DNA of 64,000 nt from Paramarasmius palmivorus. Lineage: Eukaryota; Basidiomycota; Agaricomycetes; Agaricales; Marasmiaceae. Below, piece by piece: positions 10,521-24,304 of this stretch; position 1 is the first letter of the stretch, and each line of letters opens with the position of its first letter. The notes under the pieces were generated by a model, which ran no database searches, was not told the DNA's origin, and worked only from the letters and a program-made list of their open reading frames with translations. Position numbers and translations under genes: made by a program. The stretch spans positions 83,214-147,213 of the forward strand of contig JAYKXP010000119.1 in the NCBI GenBank assembly GCA_037176845.1, in the 5' to 3' direction.

Positions 10521-13500
10521 TTCTCCAACGACTAAACGACTACAGAGGTCTGGTCTCAGCATCAGATACCAACACCAACGTTCCACGTCAATTTCCCTCG
10601 GCACCTTCCACTGGATTCACTTCAACGCCAACACGAGCATTACGCTCTTCTCTATCCAGAAGCCTACAATGCGATATACATCCCCCAAGCCTCCAAGCTA
10701 CTGTCCAAATCCCTTCCGCCATGTGATAACCCCTCCTTCCCCCTTGGAAAATACCGTGTCCTTGCGAAAGGGAAATCCACCCGCAGTACATAACACAGCC
10801 GCCAACCAGCTCTTCTAAACGGGCTCCCTCTCAATGCAGAGACCATTCCTTCCAGTGCCGTTCGTATCTCTCATTGCCTTTCTTCCTTCCTCCTTTGGGC
10901 TCACCCCTTTCGCAGGTAAATCATCCACAACGAATATATCAAGACAAGCTGACGTTGGGCCAATGTTGGTTAGACACGATCAAGAGTACAGAGAGGTTCT
11001 GGCGTGGACGTTTGAGGCCTTTTCGGTACGGTTTCTTCTTTCCCTTCCGTTGTCCGCCCCTTTACCTCCCACCCATTTATCACATTCATAGCTTCTTTTC
11101 TTGGACCCCGTAGACCTCGATACTAACTCATCGTTCCTTGGCAGCGCCTTTGTGCAAAACGAGGTACACCTTCCCATTCCCGATACGCGGTATTCCGCAA
11201 GATCAACTGTGAAGTTGGCCTACAAGATTCACTTAGGCAAATCTCTGTGAGCTCGTTCGGACCGTTCATCATTGCTTGTCGTCATGCCTCTTCGCTCATG
11301 TTGGTACCTCATCTTGTCGTCTAACACCGCTCACGGCGTACGATCCGGTTCCTTTCACCACATTCTGATTCCAATCCCAAATCACGTTCTTTCCATTCTC
11401 TGTCCTGTCTCTTCTTGCTGAAGCTGACGTTCCCGTATCGCTAGGTTTACAGAGTCAAGACCAAGCCTGTATCTGTCTCTTTTGCTCTTCCTTCTCGAAG
11501 TTAACGGAGCGTTCGTGTAGTCGTATCGAGGTAAGTCCCCCAATCCCTTCCGTTTCGATAAATACTGATAGTTATACCCTATGTACTTTAGATTACCTTC
11601 CACACAGATGATCCGACGTCTTCCTGAACTCTAGAACGCCAGCCTCCACCGCCAAAGCCACTCTGAAGCACGTCATATCTACACTCACCTTCATCTTCGG
11701 AACCGGGATCTACGAAGACGGCGTTCCCTGTACCGATTTCCCAGATGTTTCAAGTTGGCGTATACGTTGTTGTAGGTATGTTTCCGGCTTCGTATCGTAT
11801 GCTGTAAATCCGCTAACATGGCTTCTCTTAGTAATCTTATCGTCCTCCTCGTTAGCCATTTGGCTAGCGTCAATGCAATAGTCACTGCGCCTTCTGTTTC
11901 ACTGCAAGCGTCCTGTACAAGAGGAATCACTAACACTTGCCAAGTTTCGAATACATGTGCCCATACGTCAGGATTTGGAAAGTCGCGGCTTCGGAGCGGC
12001 TAGAACGGTTTGTTCATAAAGAGTTGGTGCTACGCTCATTGTTGAGCATGCGAGTAGATCATCAATCTTATGGTGTCGAAATCTCCACGACGTACGTCGT
12101 TGTCATTCCACTTTCACGCCATAGCTGACAACTTCTTTCCTAGATGCAAGAGGACTTGCAACCAAGATGGAGCCAAGACAGCGACGAGGTCAAACCTTCG
12201 CTACGCCTACGGGCATCAAAATCCATTCACGGGCTTCGCACAGGATAGTAGCCAGCATTGAAGACACAGATCAGGAGACGGAACATGAGCTATGGCAAGG
12301 GCTACATTGTCGAATAGTGTTCCACTGTTTTTTTAAAACCTCAATACGTATATATGCGCGTTCAAGAACAGCTGGAATATCGCATGGATGATTCGCTCAC
12401 TTGATCGTCGTAAGTCGGAAACATTCTGCGGATCAAGACTCGTATCAGGTCTGTCATCTCGTTGACTCCTCAGAAGAGTGCTCATGCTTGACAGACTCAG
12501 AGCTAGTTCATCTACTTGAGCGAATGGGTGTTTCTTTGGCGATCGCAGATATAAAGTAAAAGAAACCACGTCTCGATCCCAGGCTACATTGTTGTGAGCA
12601 TACACCCAGATTTACATTCTTTCGAGCATTGGTGAACGCTCTACTCTACCAGCATCTTTCTCTCCTTCCTTAGGTTCGAAGGCATGTATGTCTTTCCTTT
12701 TCGTTGAGCTAACGTTCTCGTACAACCAGACCTTTCAACTTCAAATAAAACTTTAGTTAATATCTCCGTGCCGATTGTTAATCAGTGTACATTCATCATT
12801 CATCGTACTTTCTGCAGGCGGTCCGAACTGAAAGCCGATACATACCTCAAGATCAAGGGACCCTGTATCATGCTAATATGGTGAAATGTAGGAGACAGAA
12901 GACGGTTGATACGCTGAAGCTCTTGATTTCTTTGCAGTGAATCTCACTATGTCGTCTAGACGTACTGGGCCAACGGCTCTTCATATCGATATTCATGACA
13001 TCTTCCTCGGTCGTATGTTGGACCTGATAGTGCACACGTCTAGCGGCGGCTGCGGTTGATCCGCTAGAGTAGTGTCCGGATACAATATGAGGGTAAGTAC
13101 CTGTCTTCTTCACACTGCTGTACTTATTGCTCCCGTCTACCCAAAATCATCCTCGGTATCTCATCGTGCGTTTCTTATTTTGTGGATTCCGCCTTCGTTG
13201 ATTGTTAAGCGCCTTTATTTGTCTCTAGCCTTTCCCCTGACGTATAACTGGCAGAGGGACTCAAATACTCTAGACGGTGAAACAAAGATAGAAAGGTTGA
13301 AAATCGAATTTGAGCGATTGTAGGAAAAGACTCGGAACACTGTCGCATCGCAGCTGGTCGTTCGATTTTGCTGTGTGGACAAGAGGCGTAGCCTTTATGT
13401 GTTTCGTACACGCCAGAGCTCTTTTCAGAGCTCGAAGCCTTTCGGTTTCGTTTATGCATTGTGAGCTACTGTAGTTCCTTTTTCTCGGTATCACAAAGTC

Positions 13501-16500
13501 TTGGTACTTACAAATCCAGTCAGGTCCTCGATACTGAAGCTCTATTGATGCAGGTGAAGGCGGGCTGCTTGATCCCCTGGGATAAGTCGATATCTGGAAG
13601 CAGGATGGGGCATGCGCGTGCAATGGAACGGCGGACAGTTGGAACTTGTCTTCTTGAATGGTCGTTTTACCAGGGTTAATGAGGCTCTCTGGTAATGTTC
13701 AATGGTCGCTCCACGAGCTTTATCCATGGCTGGCATTAATTTCTTCCTGTACCGATCGTCGTGCTCAGCGGTCTTCATTTTTCGCAGATCCTAGCGGTCG
13801 CAGTTTATAAAGAGTTCAAGTACGAAGTAGATGAACTTGGGGGGTATCTATCGGTGTGAATACAAACTTCGTGCGGCCGGAATATCTATGAATGTCGTAT
13901 CTCTGAGTGAACAGTCCAACGACCGTTTATTACAGAGCTAATCATCGTATTAGTACGCTTCAGCACAAAGGTGACGTACTCTGATCGAAACAAGGGAGCT
14001 ACCAGGAATCATTGGCGTGCATCTAATAGTGGCCAAGTACGCATTACATTCTAGATCTAGTGCGTAGCCTCCGCGATGCATGTTTACTTTCAAATCGAGC
14101 ATCTATTTCATGCCCTTCTCCCGTGCTGTCGTGAATCTTGAGCTGATCTGACCTCTGTCTGACAGATCTATTTGGACATGTGCCATTGTACATCGTCGCC
14201 CTCAAGTTTGATCGGCGATTACTGGTGACTGTCTACGTTTCGTATGCGCCGACGTTCTGCGAGTTCTACATATATATCTCTGTTCGTATAAACCTTTGTG
14301 GATATTCCCTGGATACGTACTATGCCCTAATATGACCATCCTTCTGTTTGTGTCCCAAGCTCACTACCATTCACTCATCTAGAATCTGCCAGCTTGAGTC
14401 TCTATTCATCTCGCTTACTTCTTAAGACATCTATACTTGAGGCGGGTCCAATTCTCCTGGTATCAGACTCGCGGTGTGTGAATGTTCTCGCTCTTCCTAT
14501 CGACGCAGATCTAGGATTTACGCAGGTTTCAACCTGCAAGACTTGCGCTTATGCTAATGTCAAGATACCTTCCATCTCGCCTTCGTCTGGCCTTGGCGGT
14601 TAATCTTTTCTGGTTCCTGTAGTACGTACCCACGAGTCAAGGTTGGGCTGGCGAACATTCAAGGTCAAAGCATCGATACCCGGCGATATATTACTTTATC
14701 AACGTTGAGCAATGTCGAGCGTTAGCGACTCATCCTTATGTTCAATCTATGCTATCGTTCAGGTTTATCGTCAAGGAGTTTGTTCCGGTTCTTCAGATTA
14801 TATCCTTCAGAGAAGTGTGATCATTGCTCAGCTACGGGTCTCATTCCAAGTACGTTTGGGACTTACTTTCCCCGATGAACTATTGCTCACAACAATGCAT
14901 ATAGCTCGTCTTTCCCCCTCGTGACAGAGATCAAAGGTAGCCACAAGCCATTTCTTGCTACGAGAACGGTTCTAGAGAGAAGATTTACGAAGGTACACAA
15001 GTCGTGCTAGCTTGGGATCGTGTTTCATTGGCCCATTTAGTCATAGTTTGTAGGTACTGAGCGCTGAGCCTCTGAGCTTAAGACTCGAGCGATGGAAACA
15101 GGGGCATATTTACCAGGCAGCTGAGGTTTGTTTGTAGCTTTTAAGAGTGGAATCTGAGAGACTACAGGAACTAACCAAAGTTCTCTACGCTGAGGGCTGG
15201 GTTCAGGGAGGTAGTACTCAGGCGACGTATGCACCAGTATTATCTTCTAGAATATCTCTTGGCATCGCAACCCAATTCATATTACCATGATGTCCAATTG
15301 CAAAAGCCACACACAATCTAATCTCCGCACTCATGTCCACGAGCTGGGACCATGTTAGCTTCGAGAAGCCTTGGTTCGATAGGTTTGGATCTGCCACATG
15401 CCTGCTTCTATGACTCTCCGAAGCCATCACAAGAGATGCCAAATCAGGGAGTTTACGTTGGTTATATATCTACTGTGTGCTCGTTTACTCACTGGCCATA
15501 TATTCTAAGGCTTAGATTTCCGACATCGCAGCATGATCTCTCTCGGGAGTTGAACGTGCTTACTGCCCCGTTTACCTTACTCACCATTACTCTTTGATGC
15601 AGATATTCAACTTGACCATCGCTCGTCGACTCGGAATCGTCAGGTATGAAGGGGTAGATTGTGCGGGTATAAAACTCGTACAACTTCCTCTTTGGCAGTT
15701 CCTCGAGAAACTGCATTATGAATGCTTCATCTCAGTTTATAGAACCTGAGACTTAGCCGATTCATTTGTATGGACATGTTTTCAAGATACTATCCGTACT
15801 TAAACATGAGGAGAGCTGCCTCGATTTAGCTTTCCGCCAGTCTTGTAGATTTCCAACTTTCTCCCGTGGCTATCTGGCACATGTTCTCGTGTCCACATGA
15901 ATCGACCGACGTTTCACAGTACTGCTATATTACTTTCTGCGCTTACCCTTTGTTCCAGAAAGCTAATTTGATCGCGTACATTATGCCAGAGCCCGGCATT
16001 CAGTTATTTGCTTGTGCCTTTCTTCGATGAACAATTCCTCATGTAGTAGTTATTCATATAACGTAGAACCCTGACGTTTTTTGTCCTCGATGAAATTCTT
16101 TGATGTTAGAGATTTCGCTCACTCGCAACAAATCATGATATCTCCTGAGATGGCGGGGCAGGTACGAATTGGGATCTGTAGACACAATAAAACCTGGTTG
16201 TTTCGCTGCGTTTGCGTCGTAAAATGCTGGATAAGGTCTGTTCAGAAGCGATGGCAACGAACACTCGACAGACAACGAGTTGTGGACCACCTCGGGTTGT
16301 AAAGTTATTCGTTTCTCGGAGTATGGACACTTCATTGTGACTGAAGAGGCGTAGATGCATTGGAAACTCGAGACTTGCGGGGCGCTACACGATTTTGAAA
16401 AAGTAGCACGAACAGTTTTACCGAGAGACTGGATTTATTGCGTACTCATCGAATTATCACGACGCTAGAAACATCTTTCGAGAGTCGATAGCATTATATA

Positions 16501-17090
16501 ATATTCAAGTACGTTCTTGAACCACAACAAATTGAATCATCATCACTTCGCTGCCTTTTCGACCTGAAAGGCTTGATCCGACCTTCTTACAAATAATGAA
16601 AACAAGCAGGTTAGATGGAAAGCAGGACGAAACGTCTGAGTCGGGACATTGAGGGTTTATGCGCCTCTCGCAGAGTTTTGACTGGGAAAGGCATAAGTAG
16701 TCCGAAATTCGAAACTGCACAAAGTTTTAAAGAAGGAGAAACTGGCCATATTCATAATGTAGTGCCCAGAGATACAGAGCAACGGGAACGACTAGGAGAT
16801 GGCGTGTATCTGGTATACATATAAGACAAAGAACTCAATCTTGACAGGTCTCGACATGCCTGAAGACAGACCTTGTAATGCCTCCGGTACGACAAGAAGG
16901 GGTTCTTCAAGTGAAAGAGCGGTCTCGGAGACGAATGTTCCAGGTGTATGATTTGATATTAAGCTCTTGCGACCTCTATAGGGCCACATATCCTTAGCCA
17001 AAGCCCTTTCGAGTGGTTTGGAGCCAATAGGCATGTCGCTTCTAGCATCTGATTGGAAGGTATCTTGATTTTTACTGTTACCGTTTGAAA
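10521..17090 (+). repeat. Family R gene-like region without usable frames
   Basis: Many GT(A/G)NGT donor and CTNAC...AG acceptor-like signals recur at exon-like spacing (for example 11029-11155, 11531-11590, 11796-11830), but the stretches between them do not join into a protein. 10900-11060 matches inverted 40260-40420; there the peptides LAWTFEAFSVRF and QAWLSMFAAFSVRF can be aligned in the same frame, ending at the same donor. The rest of the interval, to 17090, has no feature I can name. It is best read as an old multi-exon gene or element in decay. Confidence 0.45.
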
Positions 17091-17300
17091 CGACCTTTCA
17101 GAAGATTGTCTGTTGAAGGGAACACCAGACACTGACAGAGAGCCGACAAGGGAAGCGAGCTGGTCGTGATGGTGTGAAAAGAAGCGTTATCGTCGTGGGA
17201 AACGATGTCGACAGCTTCTTGATCCCGAACCACGACGACAAGCATCATTCCTTCATTTTGCTTTTCATCTACCGCATGAAAATGAACCCTGGTATAACTT
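17091..17300 (+). repeat. Family R repeat, copy 3 (core block)
   Basis: 17140-17250 matches 2050-2190 directly and 41240-41400 inverted, with the shared core AAAAGAAGCGTTATCGTCGTGG. The corresponding VTKEAL peptide is broken here by a stop codon. Flanks to 18240 show splice-like signals but no gene. Confidence 0.6.
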
Positions 17301-18240
17301 TGTGAGTTCCATCTCTTACTACACATCGCTTGGATAGTCGCTGAGCTCAAAACATCTCTGTCCCGATAGAGGATCGTCACTGGCCGCAAGGATGCTGGAA
17401 AGGGCTGCACGTTGATGGATATCGAGAGAAAGACTTGGTACGTTGCCGTGCTCTCATGACATCTTGTGTGCGCTGACTATAGGAATAGTTTTCAGGCACT
17501 TTGTATTACCTGGCTTGTTGGTGATCGAAACGAACTCGTTGAAAATGGCATCGAGAGGAAGGCTGGGACGGATGGAGTAGGTATTAATTGTCGAAAGAGT
17601 ACTTAGGTATCCACGTACGTTTCTCGTTTGGGCTTTTCCTTCAAATGAGAGCTAACGATGTATTCTCGCTGACATGCAGGAGGTTTCAGGCAAGGCTCAT
17701 GTAACAAGGCTGAAGGAAAGGCTGAAGGAATCAGTGAAGACCATTCAACCGCCAGAGTTCACCCCATTCTCGTTTTTCATTCAACCAAGGCCATTACGGC
17801 GCTCCGAAACGAAGAATCAACTAACATTGAAGGTATGGTTCCGCTGTATTTCTTCAAATGTTGGTACTCACTCACGCGGTACATTCAAGCCCTGGATATC
17901 CCCGAATTCCGCATGCAAAGAGCTGGCCATCGGATGCGGATCCTTGCCTGTTACTGTAGGGAGGTCTGATATCGGGCTATGAAGCGGGGGATACGCATCA
18001 AGCAGGACGGACGGAGGTACAGAAAGTACCATGTCACTGTATCAGTAGATGGAACTTGTGGATGGGTGTGAATACAATCGACTGGCGCCGATACTATCGT
18101 AGGCAGATGTAGTTTCTTGGGTATTGGCGCTCTAGTTACTGGACAACGATAGTGTTTGTTGCCTGTATTCTCCTGCAGCTGCAAGTATGGAATCGAGAAT
18201 CAAACCTAACGCGTGTCTTGCCACCATGACGTAGCTCGTG

Positions 18241-20960
18241 CCTGGAAGTCCAGACCGTTGATGTAAGCGGAGCTCTTTTTTCCTCCGCTTTCTTCCCCTT
18301 TCCTTTGCTCACCGACGTCCACAACGTTCAGCTCCGACTTAGACAGCGACTACACGCGACTATCGAGCCGACACCCTTCACAAGTTCATCCTCAGAGTCT
18401 ACTAGGCAACCACCTGACTACCAGGTTCCCAAACACGACCATATTGCTCCCTCTCTTTCCACAGCGATTTTTGAATCTGCCCTGCCGCATTCCTCCACTC
18501 AGCAAGTATCTCATCCCTTCCCCTCATAGGCGCGAATACCCTACAAGAAGGGCTTCCACCATCCACAACCGGCTCCTCCAACATGGTCCTCTTGCCGCCG
18601 CGCGTACGATATCGATTAGTGATGCCTCCAAGGAAATTCAGACGTATGTGATTATGCCCTACTCTCCTTCTCCCTTTCGCTCATCCCTTCTTAGATTCAT
18701 CCGCAAGGAATATCCAGCCGTTGACTCATCCGCAGAATCGTGCGCTCGCTAGGAAACAAAGGCTGGTAATATCAATCGTTGATGCACTGTGAGTGCTCTT
18801 CGCTATTCCATCCCTTGTCCTAGTGCTTAACAAACACTGTTCGCAGTTCTCATATGGTCTCCGAGCCTTTTGTCGCCGATACCATGGAGAAAAACTCAGA
18901 TGTAAACTATTCGGCGGTAAAGCGGGTTCATGCAGAAAATGTTGTCAGGTATGTGCATGCTATCGGATTCGACTGGCCCTTTTCACGCTTTGCTTTATTT
19001 CCCATTCATCTATGACATGAAAGTTTCTCCTCCGATGACTTTCTCTCTCTTTATTGCTTTCTTCGCTCATGCCGCCCTATTCCCACTCCGTATTTCACTG
19101 CACCTCTTCCTAGAGCTAACACGACCCCGGTAGGCCTCAAACAACAGCCGACCCTTACTCTTCGGGATCAGAAACATCTGCCTACTGATTACCAGGATCA
19201 AGGTAAGTTTCCAAATAACTTCTTCGTCGAGATATATAATACTGATACACGTTATAGAATAACCCTTTGCCACGTTCCAGCGGCAACAACCATGCCAAAC
19301 TGGGAGCCACCACGTCAACCAGAACGCTCTAAACCCCTCAGACTCGTGTCACATCTAGGTGGTTGTAGACCATCAATCTGCACGACTAGAACATCGCGCT
19401 CGTGTTAGCGCCCGCGCTGAACCGAAGTCAATCTTCGACACTAACATGTATGGGTTCTCCATAGCCTATGCTCTCGGCGTGCGGATGTCCTACTGTACGT
19501 TTCCATGTCGCTCGCATGTGCACCTACTGATCCGTTCTACTGCAGTCAAGGATCATAATATCACGATAGACCAGTGCTGATGGTTACTCGTTGAAGGACC
19601 ACCTGCTCTAGCTGCTCCGGCAGCCGCCTGTTTTTGGTTACGCTACGCTTGAGGTTGTAGGCAAGTCATGCCCTTTTCTCCCTTGATTCGTTATACTTAC
19701 CTGGTCGTTGCTGTTACTCAGCTTGACACTTGGTTCTAGGTTCCAGGACATGGAAGAACAACCGTTCAATGCTCAGCTCTGCAAGCTCAGGTACGTCTAG
19801 CATACCTTATGCTCCGATATCTTACTCACCACACGGCGCCACAGCTCCCAATATGATATCCATAGCCAAAGGAACTGAATGTCGTATGGCCGGTATGTTT
19901 CGTTCAACCGATTGGGTCGTAGGTTCATGCTAACGAATACATTGTCAGGTCTGTCGGTACCCCTGACTCCAGGAATCACCGGCATTACGCCACGAGCTCC
20001 CAGTCGGTGGTTCTTGAACAAAAGATCTCGGTCATACCATTCTTGTCGGCTTCCAGAAGTTCCCTCGTACCTTCAAGCTTCGATGAACGTTCCAAGGGGT
20101 AGGTATTACGTGCTACCTGCAAAATCGCAGCACTAACAGAGTTTCTAGGAATCAACTCCTTCTCTGTGTTTCCCTTCCACAATTTGTAGCTACGCTACCA
20201 GGTCAGAGGTATGTTGTGCCTGTGATCTACACTTATCGAATTCGCTGACCCTCGTTCCGCATCATATGCCTATTCTAGACTAGGCCTGTCAATCAGAGGC
20301 ATTCAAGCGTCGAGGTACATTGAATGTTTATTCTCTATATATATATAGCTCGTGCTCATGGTTATCTAGGTCTATACGAGAACTACTCTATCGTACGCTG
20401 GCAGTTGTTTCTACACCGCTCCCGTGACCTGTGAATGTTCGACGTCCGTTCTGTCGTTTAGTCTGCGCTAGGCTTGCTGACGTTGAAGCGGCCACTGGAT
20501 CGAAAATGATTCAAATATGATCAATTCATGTTGTTGGGTACTGCGTTACCTCCACGGATGATAACAAAGCTGGTATGTGATGAATTTCTTCTTGTGATAC
20601 CGACTGTCGTGCTTACCTCTAATGTAGATGATGTCCCTCGAGCTCGTCATGCACGGCTAGTCTAAGGCTGGCATGTGTTGTCAGGTGTCAGGTAATTCAG
20701 GTTTCGTCTACCATGCTGGCCATTTACTCCTGGTTGACGTTGTCCTTGCAGGACATCTCTTTACGGCTGCGTTGGAAGATACCCAAGATCTTATCTACTT
20801 AAAGTACCGTATTACGCCCAAGATGTCAGACGTAGCTCGAGTAATATAAGGAAGCCTTCGCCAATGAACTATGCTTCGCTTATCTCGCGTTCTTGGGTGA
20901 CACAAACTATCGCAAGTTAGCTGAGCGAATATGGGCTCTGAAGTTTATTGGGTCAAGTTG
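18241..20960 (+). repeat. Family R repeat, copy 3, leader and gene-like body
   Basis: 18265-18290 forms an AAGCGGAG/CTCCGCTT hairpin with a T-rich loop like that at 10470-10494, followed by a pyrimidine-rich leader. Intron-like segments follow (18641-18695, 18789-18846, 18949-19134, 19201-19258) but no protein can be assembled. No other feature is recognised. Confidence 0.45.
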
Positions 20961-20963
20961 AAC

Positions 20964-21019
20964 ATTGTATCAGGCTACACCTAAAGTGACAATTGTATCA
21001 GGCTACACCTAAAGTGACA
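20964..21019. repeat. 28-bp perfect tandem duplication
   Basis: The unit beginning ATTGTATCAGGCTACACC occurs twice back to back (20964-20991 and 20992-21019) without mismatch. Function unknown. Confidence 0.9.
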
Positions 21020-21633
21020 ACGCGGTGTAGATTGTTAATGAATCGCTATCATGGAGTGCTTGTGGGACGCAGCGCTTCCGCGACGCCCTGAATGGATTCT
21101 TAACATCCTTCCTCATACTCTAGCATCAGGATGGCACTCGAGATAGAGTGCAGGAGAACAATGGCTAACGTCAAAAGTATATTAATATCCGTAGCATCAG
21201 AATCTTGGCATATATAGCATGCATGTGCCTTTCCTGCGCAGATGCGGCTGGCGATACTGTGAAAGAATACGGATAGTTGCACCAACAAGACGGTAATGCA
21301 TGCATAGCAGTATATGCTAACCAGGAAAGCATAGTAAAAGTAGATATATAGAAAAAGGATATGGCGCAGATCGACATAGGCTGTTTCTAACGGATATAAG
21401 AGTTGGATTTGTGGATATAGCGAAGAACCGGCCGGCGATAGTCTTATGCGAAACCAAGGATAACAAAGGAAAAAATAACGGGGAATAGACATAGATGCGA
21501 AAGCACGATAAAAAACAAACTGACAGAACGGGATAGCATGAACATGACGACAGATCGACGGAAGGCTGAACCTACAAAGAAGGAATTAGCTCGACAGTTC
21601 GTTCATCGAGTGAAAGTGATAGACATACCTGAA

Positions 21634-23330
21634 TCATCCAATGTGTGGGATGAAAGTCGTCCATTGGACAGTTTTATACGCACTTGAAGAAAGATCGCGT
21701 AGGGAGGTGAATGCGATAACGAGGAGAATGATGCGGAAGACGGCGTATGCGAGGGAAAGGATGAGCATGAGGATAACCACTATGTTGTCCAACAAGTCTG
21801 AGATTTCATCCATCAGCTCCTTCCAATACCAGTGCAAAAGCCCCATCGCAACCGGCGCAACCGCAACCGCAACAGCTGATATCCGCCAAAGCAGCTGTTC
21901 AGTATGAGTTGGAAATTGGAAAACCCATGGGATGCAGTGGATGGCGCCGAAGAGAGCGGCGATTCCGTAGACGGCGATGTAAAGGTGGAGAGGGTCGTTT
22001 TCTAATCGGGAGGAGGTTGGGATTGCTATATCGTTGTCATCCCAGTCTCCGAGGATCTGATAGCATACATGGAAGATGTGCCATGGGATCCATAGAGGAA
22101 GGAGGAAAAGTCGCAAGTATATGCTATCCGGCCCCCTTCGGCCGATAAAGAAGATGTAGGGGGCATAGATATACTCCACAATCGCACCAGCCCCCTCCCT
22201 GCACACCCCCAAGAACCCTTCCTTCTCCCCAGTGGTATCCCCTCCCACCAATTTCTCCTTCTGTCTCCAATACACCCTCACAGGATGCCTAACCCGCAGG
22301 GGCTTGTTCCACCATAGGAAGTAGGTCCCAAAGTTGAGAATTGCAAATCCAACGGTGACGATCTCCAGCTCCGTGATAGCCAGACCCTCGACTGCGCGAG
22401 CGATGACCTGCGCGATGAACCAGATGGTTTGGATGACGGCGATGGATTTGGTGATGACATCGGCGTGGCTTCTGTCCTTGATCTCGTCTTCAGTGAGGGT
22501 GATGTAGCCGTTGGCAATGAGAAACTCTAGAAGATGGGGATCATCCAACGGTACGCTGACAGTGGGCTTTTCTTTCTGTTCGTTGCATGAGTATTGAGTA
22601 GTGCATCCCTGGATAGCTGAAGTTGACATGTTGACAGCTCACCGGTGTATTGGCATCTTCATTTTGCAGTAACGAAACCTGAGGTGAGGAAGAGACATCA
22701 GACGAAGGAACTTTGGATGAGTCAGAGAGGTGCTCGCCTGTTCCTGTGATCGATAGCTCCGAGGTGCTTTTTGCACATATTCGTGGTGACCCTTGATTTC
22801 ATCTATCCATTTCGAAAACTCACGGAAGCCACCCTCCCACACATATTCACAAAATTCTTCCCCGTTATATAGCGCAAACCCTCCCATGATGACGAAGAAC
22901 CCATGTGACATCCCCCACTTGTACTCTGAAGGGAGAGCATCAGCAATGGCACTAAGAATTCAATTGGACGCGCACTCTTGAACTTCTTTCTAATGTTCTT
23001 CGCCTGCTCCCTCTGCCTCATCGCCCACAAGATCATAAACTCCGGCGCAAGAAGCGCAACAACCATCAGCTCGACGTTTTGATAGATCACGACTGCTGGA
23101 TGCCATGGATTCCCTCTCCAGTCCTGCACAGCTGGAATGTTGGGGTGGATGGCTACCCACGTGCAGATGAAAATGACCGAGAGACAGCTCCAGATAATCC
23201 CAGTGGTAGTACGGCAGCCGTTGATGTCGATGCATTCCCCGGTTATGGGCTCGAAGGATGTAGAGTTGTTGGTGGAGGAGGCGGATAGGCTGGAGGCCAT
23301 GGGCCTCGCCAGGGCGTAGAGGAGGAGCAT
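21634..23330 (-). CDS. Multi-pass membrane protein, 517 aa, unknown function (intact copy)
   Basis: Four exons join in frame: 23330-22976, 22925-22738, 22678-22643 and 22608-21634 (1554 bases, 517 residues). Intron 2 uses a GC donor (GCGAGC) and an AG acceptor. Hydrophobic membrane segments are visible around IIWSCLSVIFICTWVAI, VVIYQNVELMVVALLAPEF, GFFVIMGGFALY, the FAILNFGTYFLWW region, and several more in the last 200 residues, ending FTSLRDL..VQWTTFIPHIG. This pattern (CRTTTGIIW, APEFMILWAMRQ, ITELEIVTV, FGAIHCIPW, WTTFIPH) is that of a large Agaricomycete-specific family with no established role. The stop is followed within a few bases by a GT-AG intron in the 3' UTR, also present in the third copy. 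Two further copies lie within 12 kb, so the locus has expanded by segmental duplication. Confidence 0.85.
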
Positions 23331-24304
23331 AGAAGGGTAAGGAAAGGAGCCAGGATTCTCCGTTCTTTATGCATCGAGGACATGCGTTAAGCGTGTTGTC
23401 CGTGTGTTGTACATGCCGGCGTCTACTTTGACAGTTGGAATAGAAGATCATTGTGGTGGAGATTGCAGGGAGTGAGGCAGAGGCGTGTTGGAGAAGCTAA
23501 GAATAGCGGCGAGCATGGAAATGAGGTCGAAGAGCGGCTTTGAGCATGGAAGAGAAGAACGCGGTCGTGAGAAATGTGGGGTGAACCTGTGACCATTCGG
23601 TCTTTTCGGGATTCTATTTCCCGGCCGAACCATGGTTTTCCTATAGTGTATCTTAAGTTGTATTGAACCTGCGGATCGTCTTGTTGATTGGCTTGAAACA
23701 TGGTTTATATCCTAGGGTACCAATACTCTCGAGTCAAGTTTGAGTCAAGTAGTCAAGTTCGAGTACATTTGAGTAATGTCGAGTAGGGCTTACCTCCATC
23801 TAAAGTCAGATCACCTGAGTGTTTTGTGAGATCCACAGTCAATTATCAAAAGTATTCATACCTGCCCATCATCGTGGTTGAGCGTGAAGCTTGTACCGGC
23901 ATTTGATGCCGTACTCAGCGCTTCCACGTGCAGTCAATGACGCGGCTCGTGTTCAAGTGGCTTATCTTCTAATCTCGCTCTTTCCCATCGTCGTGCTGCC
24001 ATTGCTGCCATCTCTTAAGCTCGTTTGCTATCAATGGATTCAAGTAGACTCCATGTTTGGGCTTTCGGTTTGGAAGAATCATACTTGGGTGCACACAATC
24101 GGATCATAGCCGCATGCTGGTGGTTTCGATGGACCGGATTTATCACGTTTTAAATATTTTGCCCTGCGACACTGATATGCGATGGCAATAGGGAATTTCA
24201 TACTGATTTTTTAAAGGATTTTTTGGCAAGTCGGTATGAAAACATTCAGTTCAATGAAATAGTTACTGAGACCCTTGTAGCCAGGACCAGACTACGCAGC
24301 GGAC
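23331..24304. other. 5' flank of the membrane gene and spacer
   Basis: 23440-23620 resembles 34270-34500, the upstream flank of the third gene copy, so the duplicated unit includes the promoter side. 23735-23790 contains short GAGTCAAGT-type repeats. The remainder to 24304 shows no feature. Confidence 0.5.

Noticed and set aside
15360..15400. GGTTCGAT motif resembling a tRNA B box
   Set aside because: No A box or cloverleaf stems at suitable distance; no tRNA was found anywhere in the window.
21100..21492. 130-residue minus-strand open frame downstream of the membrane gene
   Set aside because: It is hydrophobic and cysteine-rich with no start context or similarity, in an AT-rich 3' flank, and the equivalent flank of copy 3 has no matching frame.
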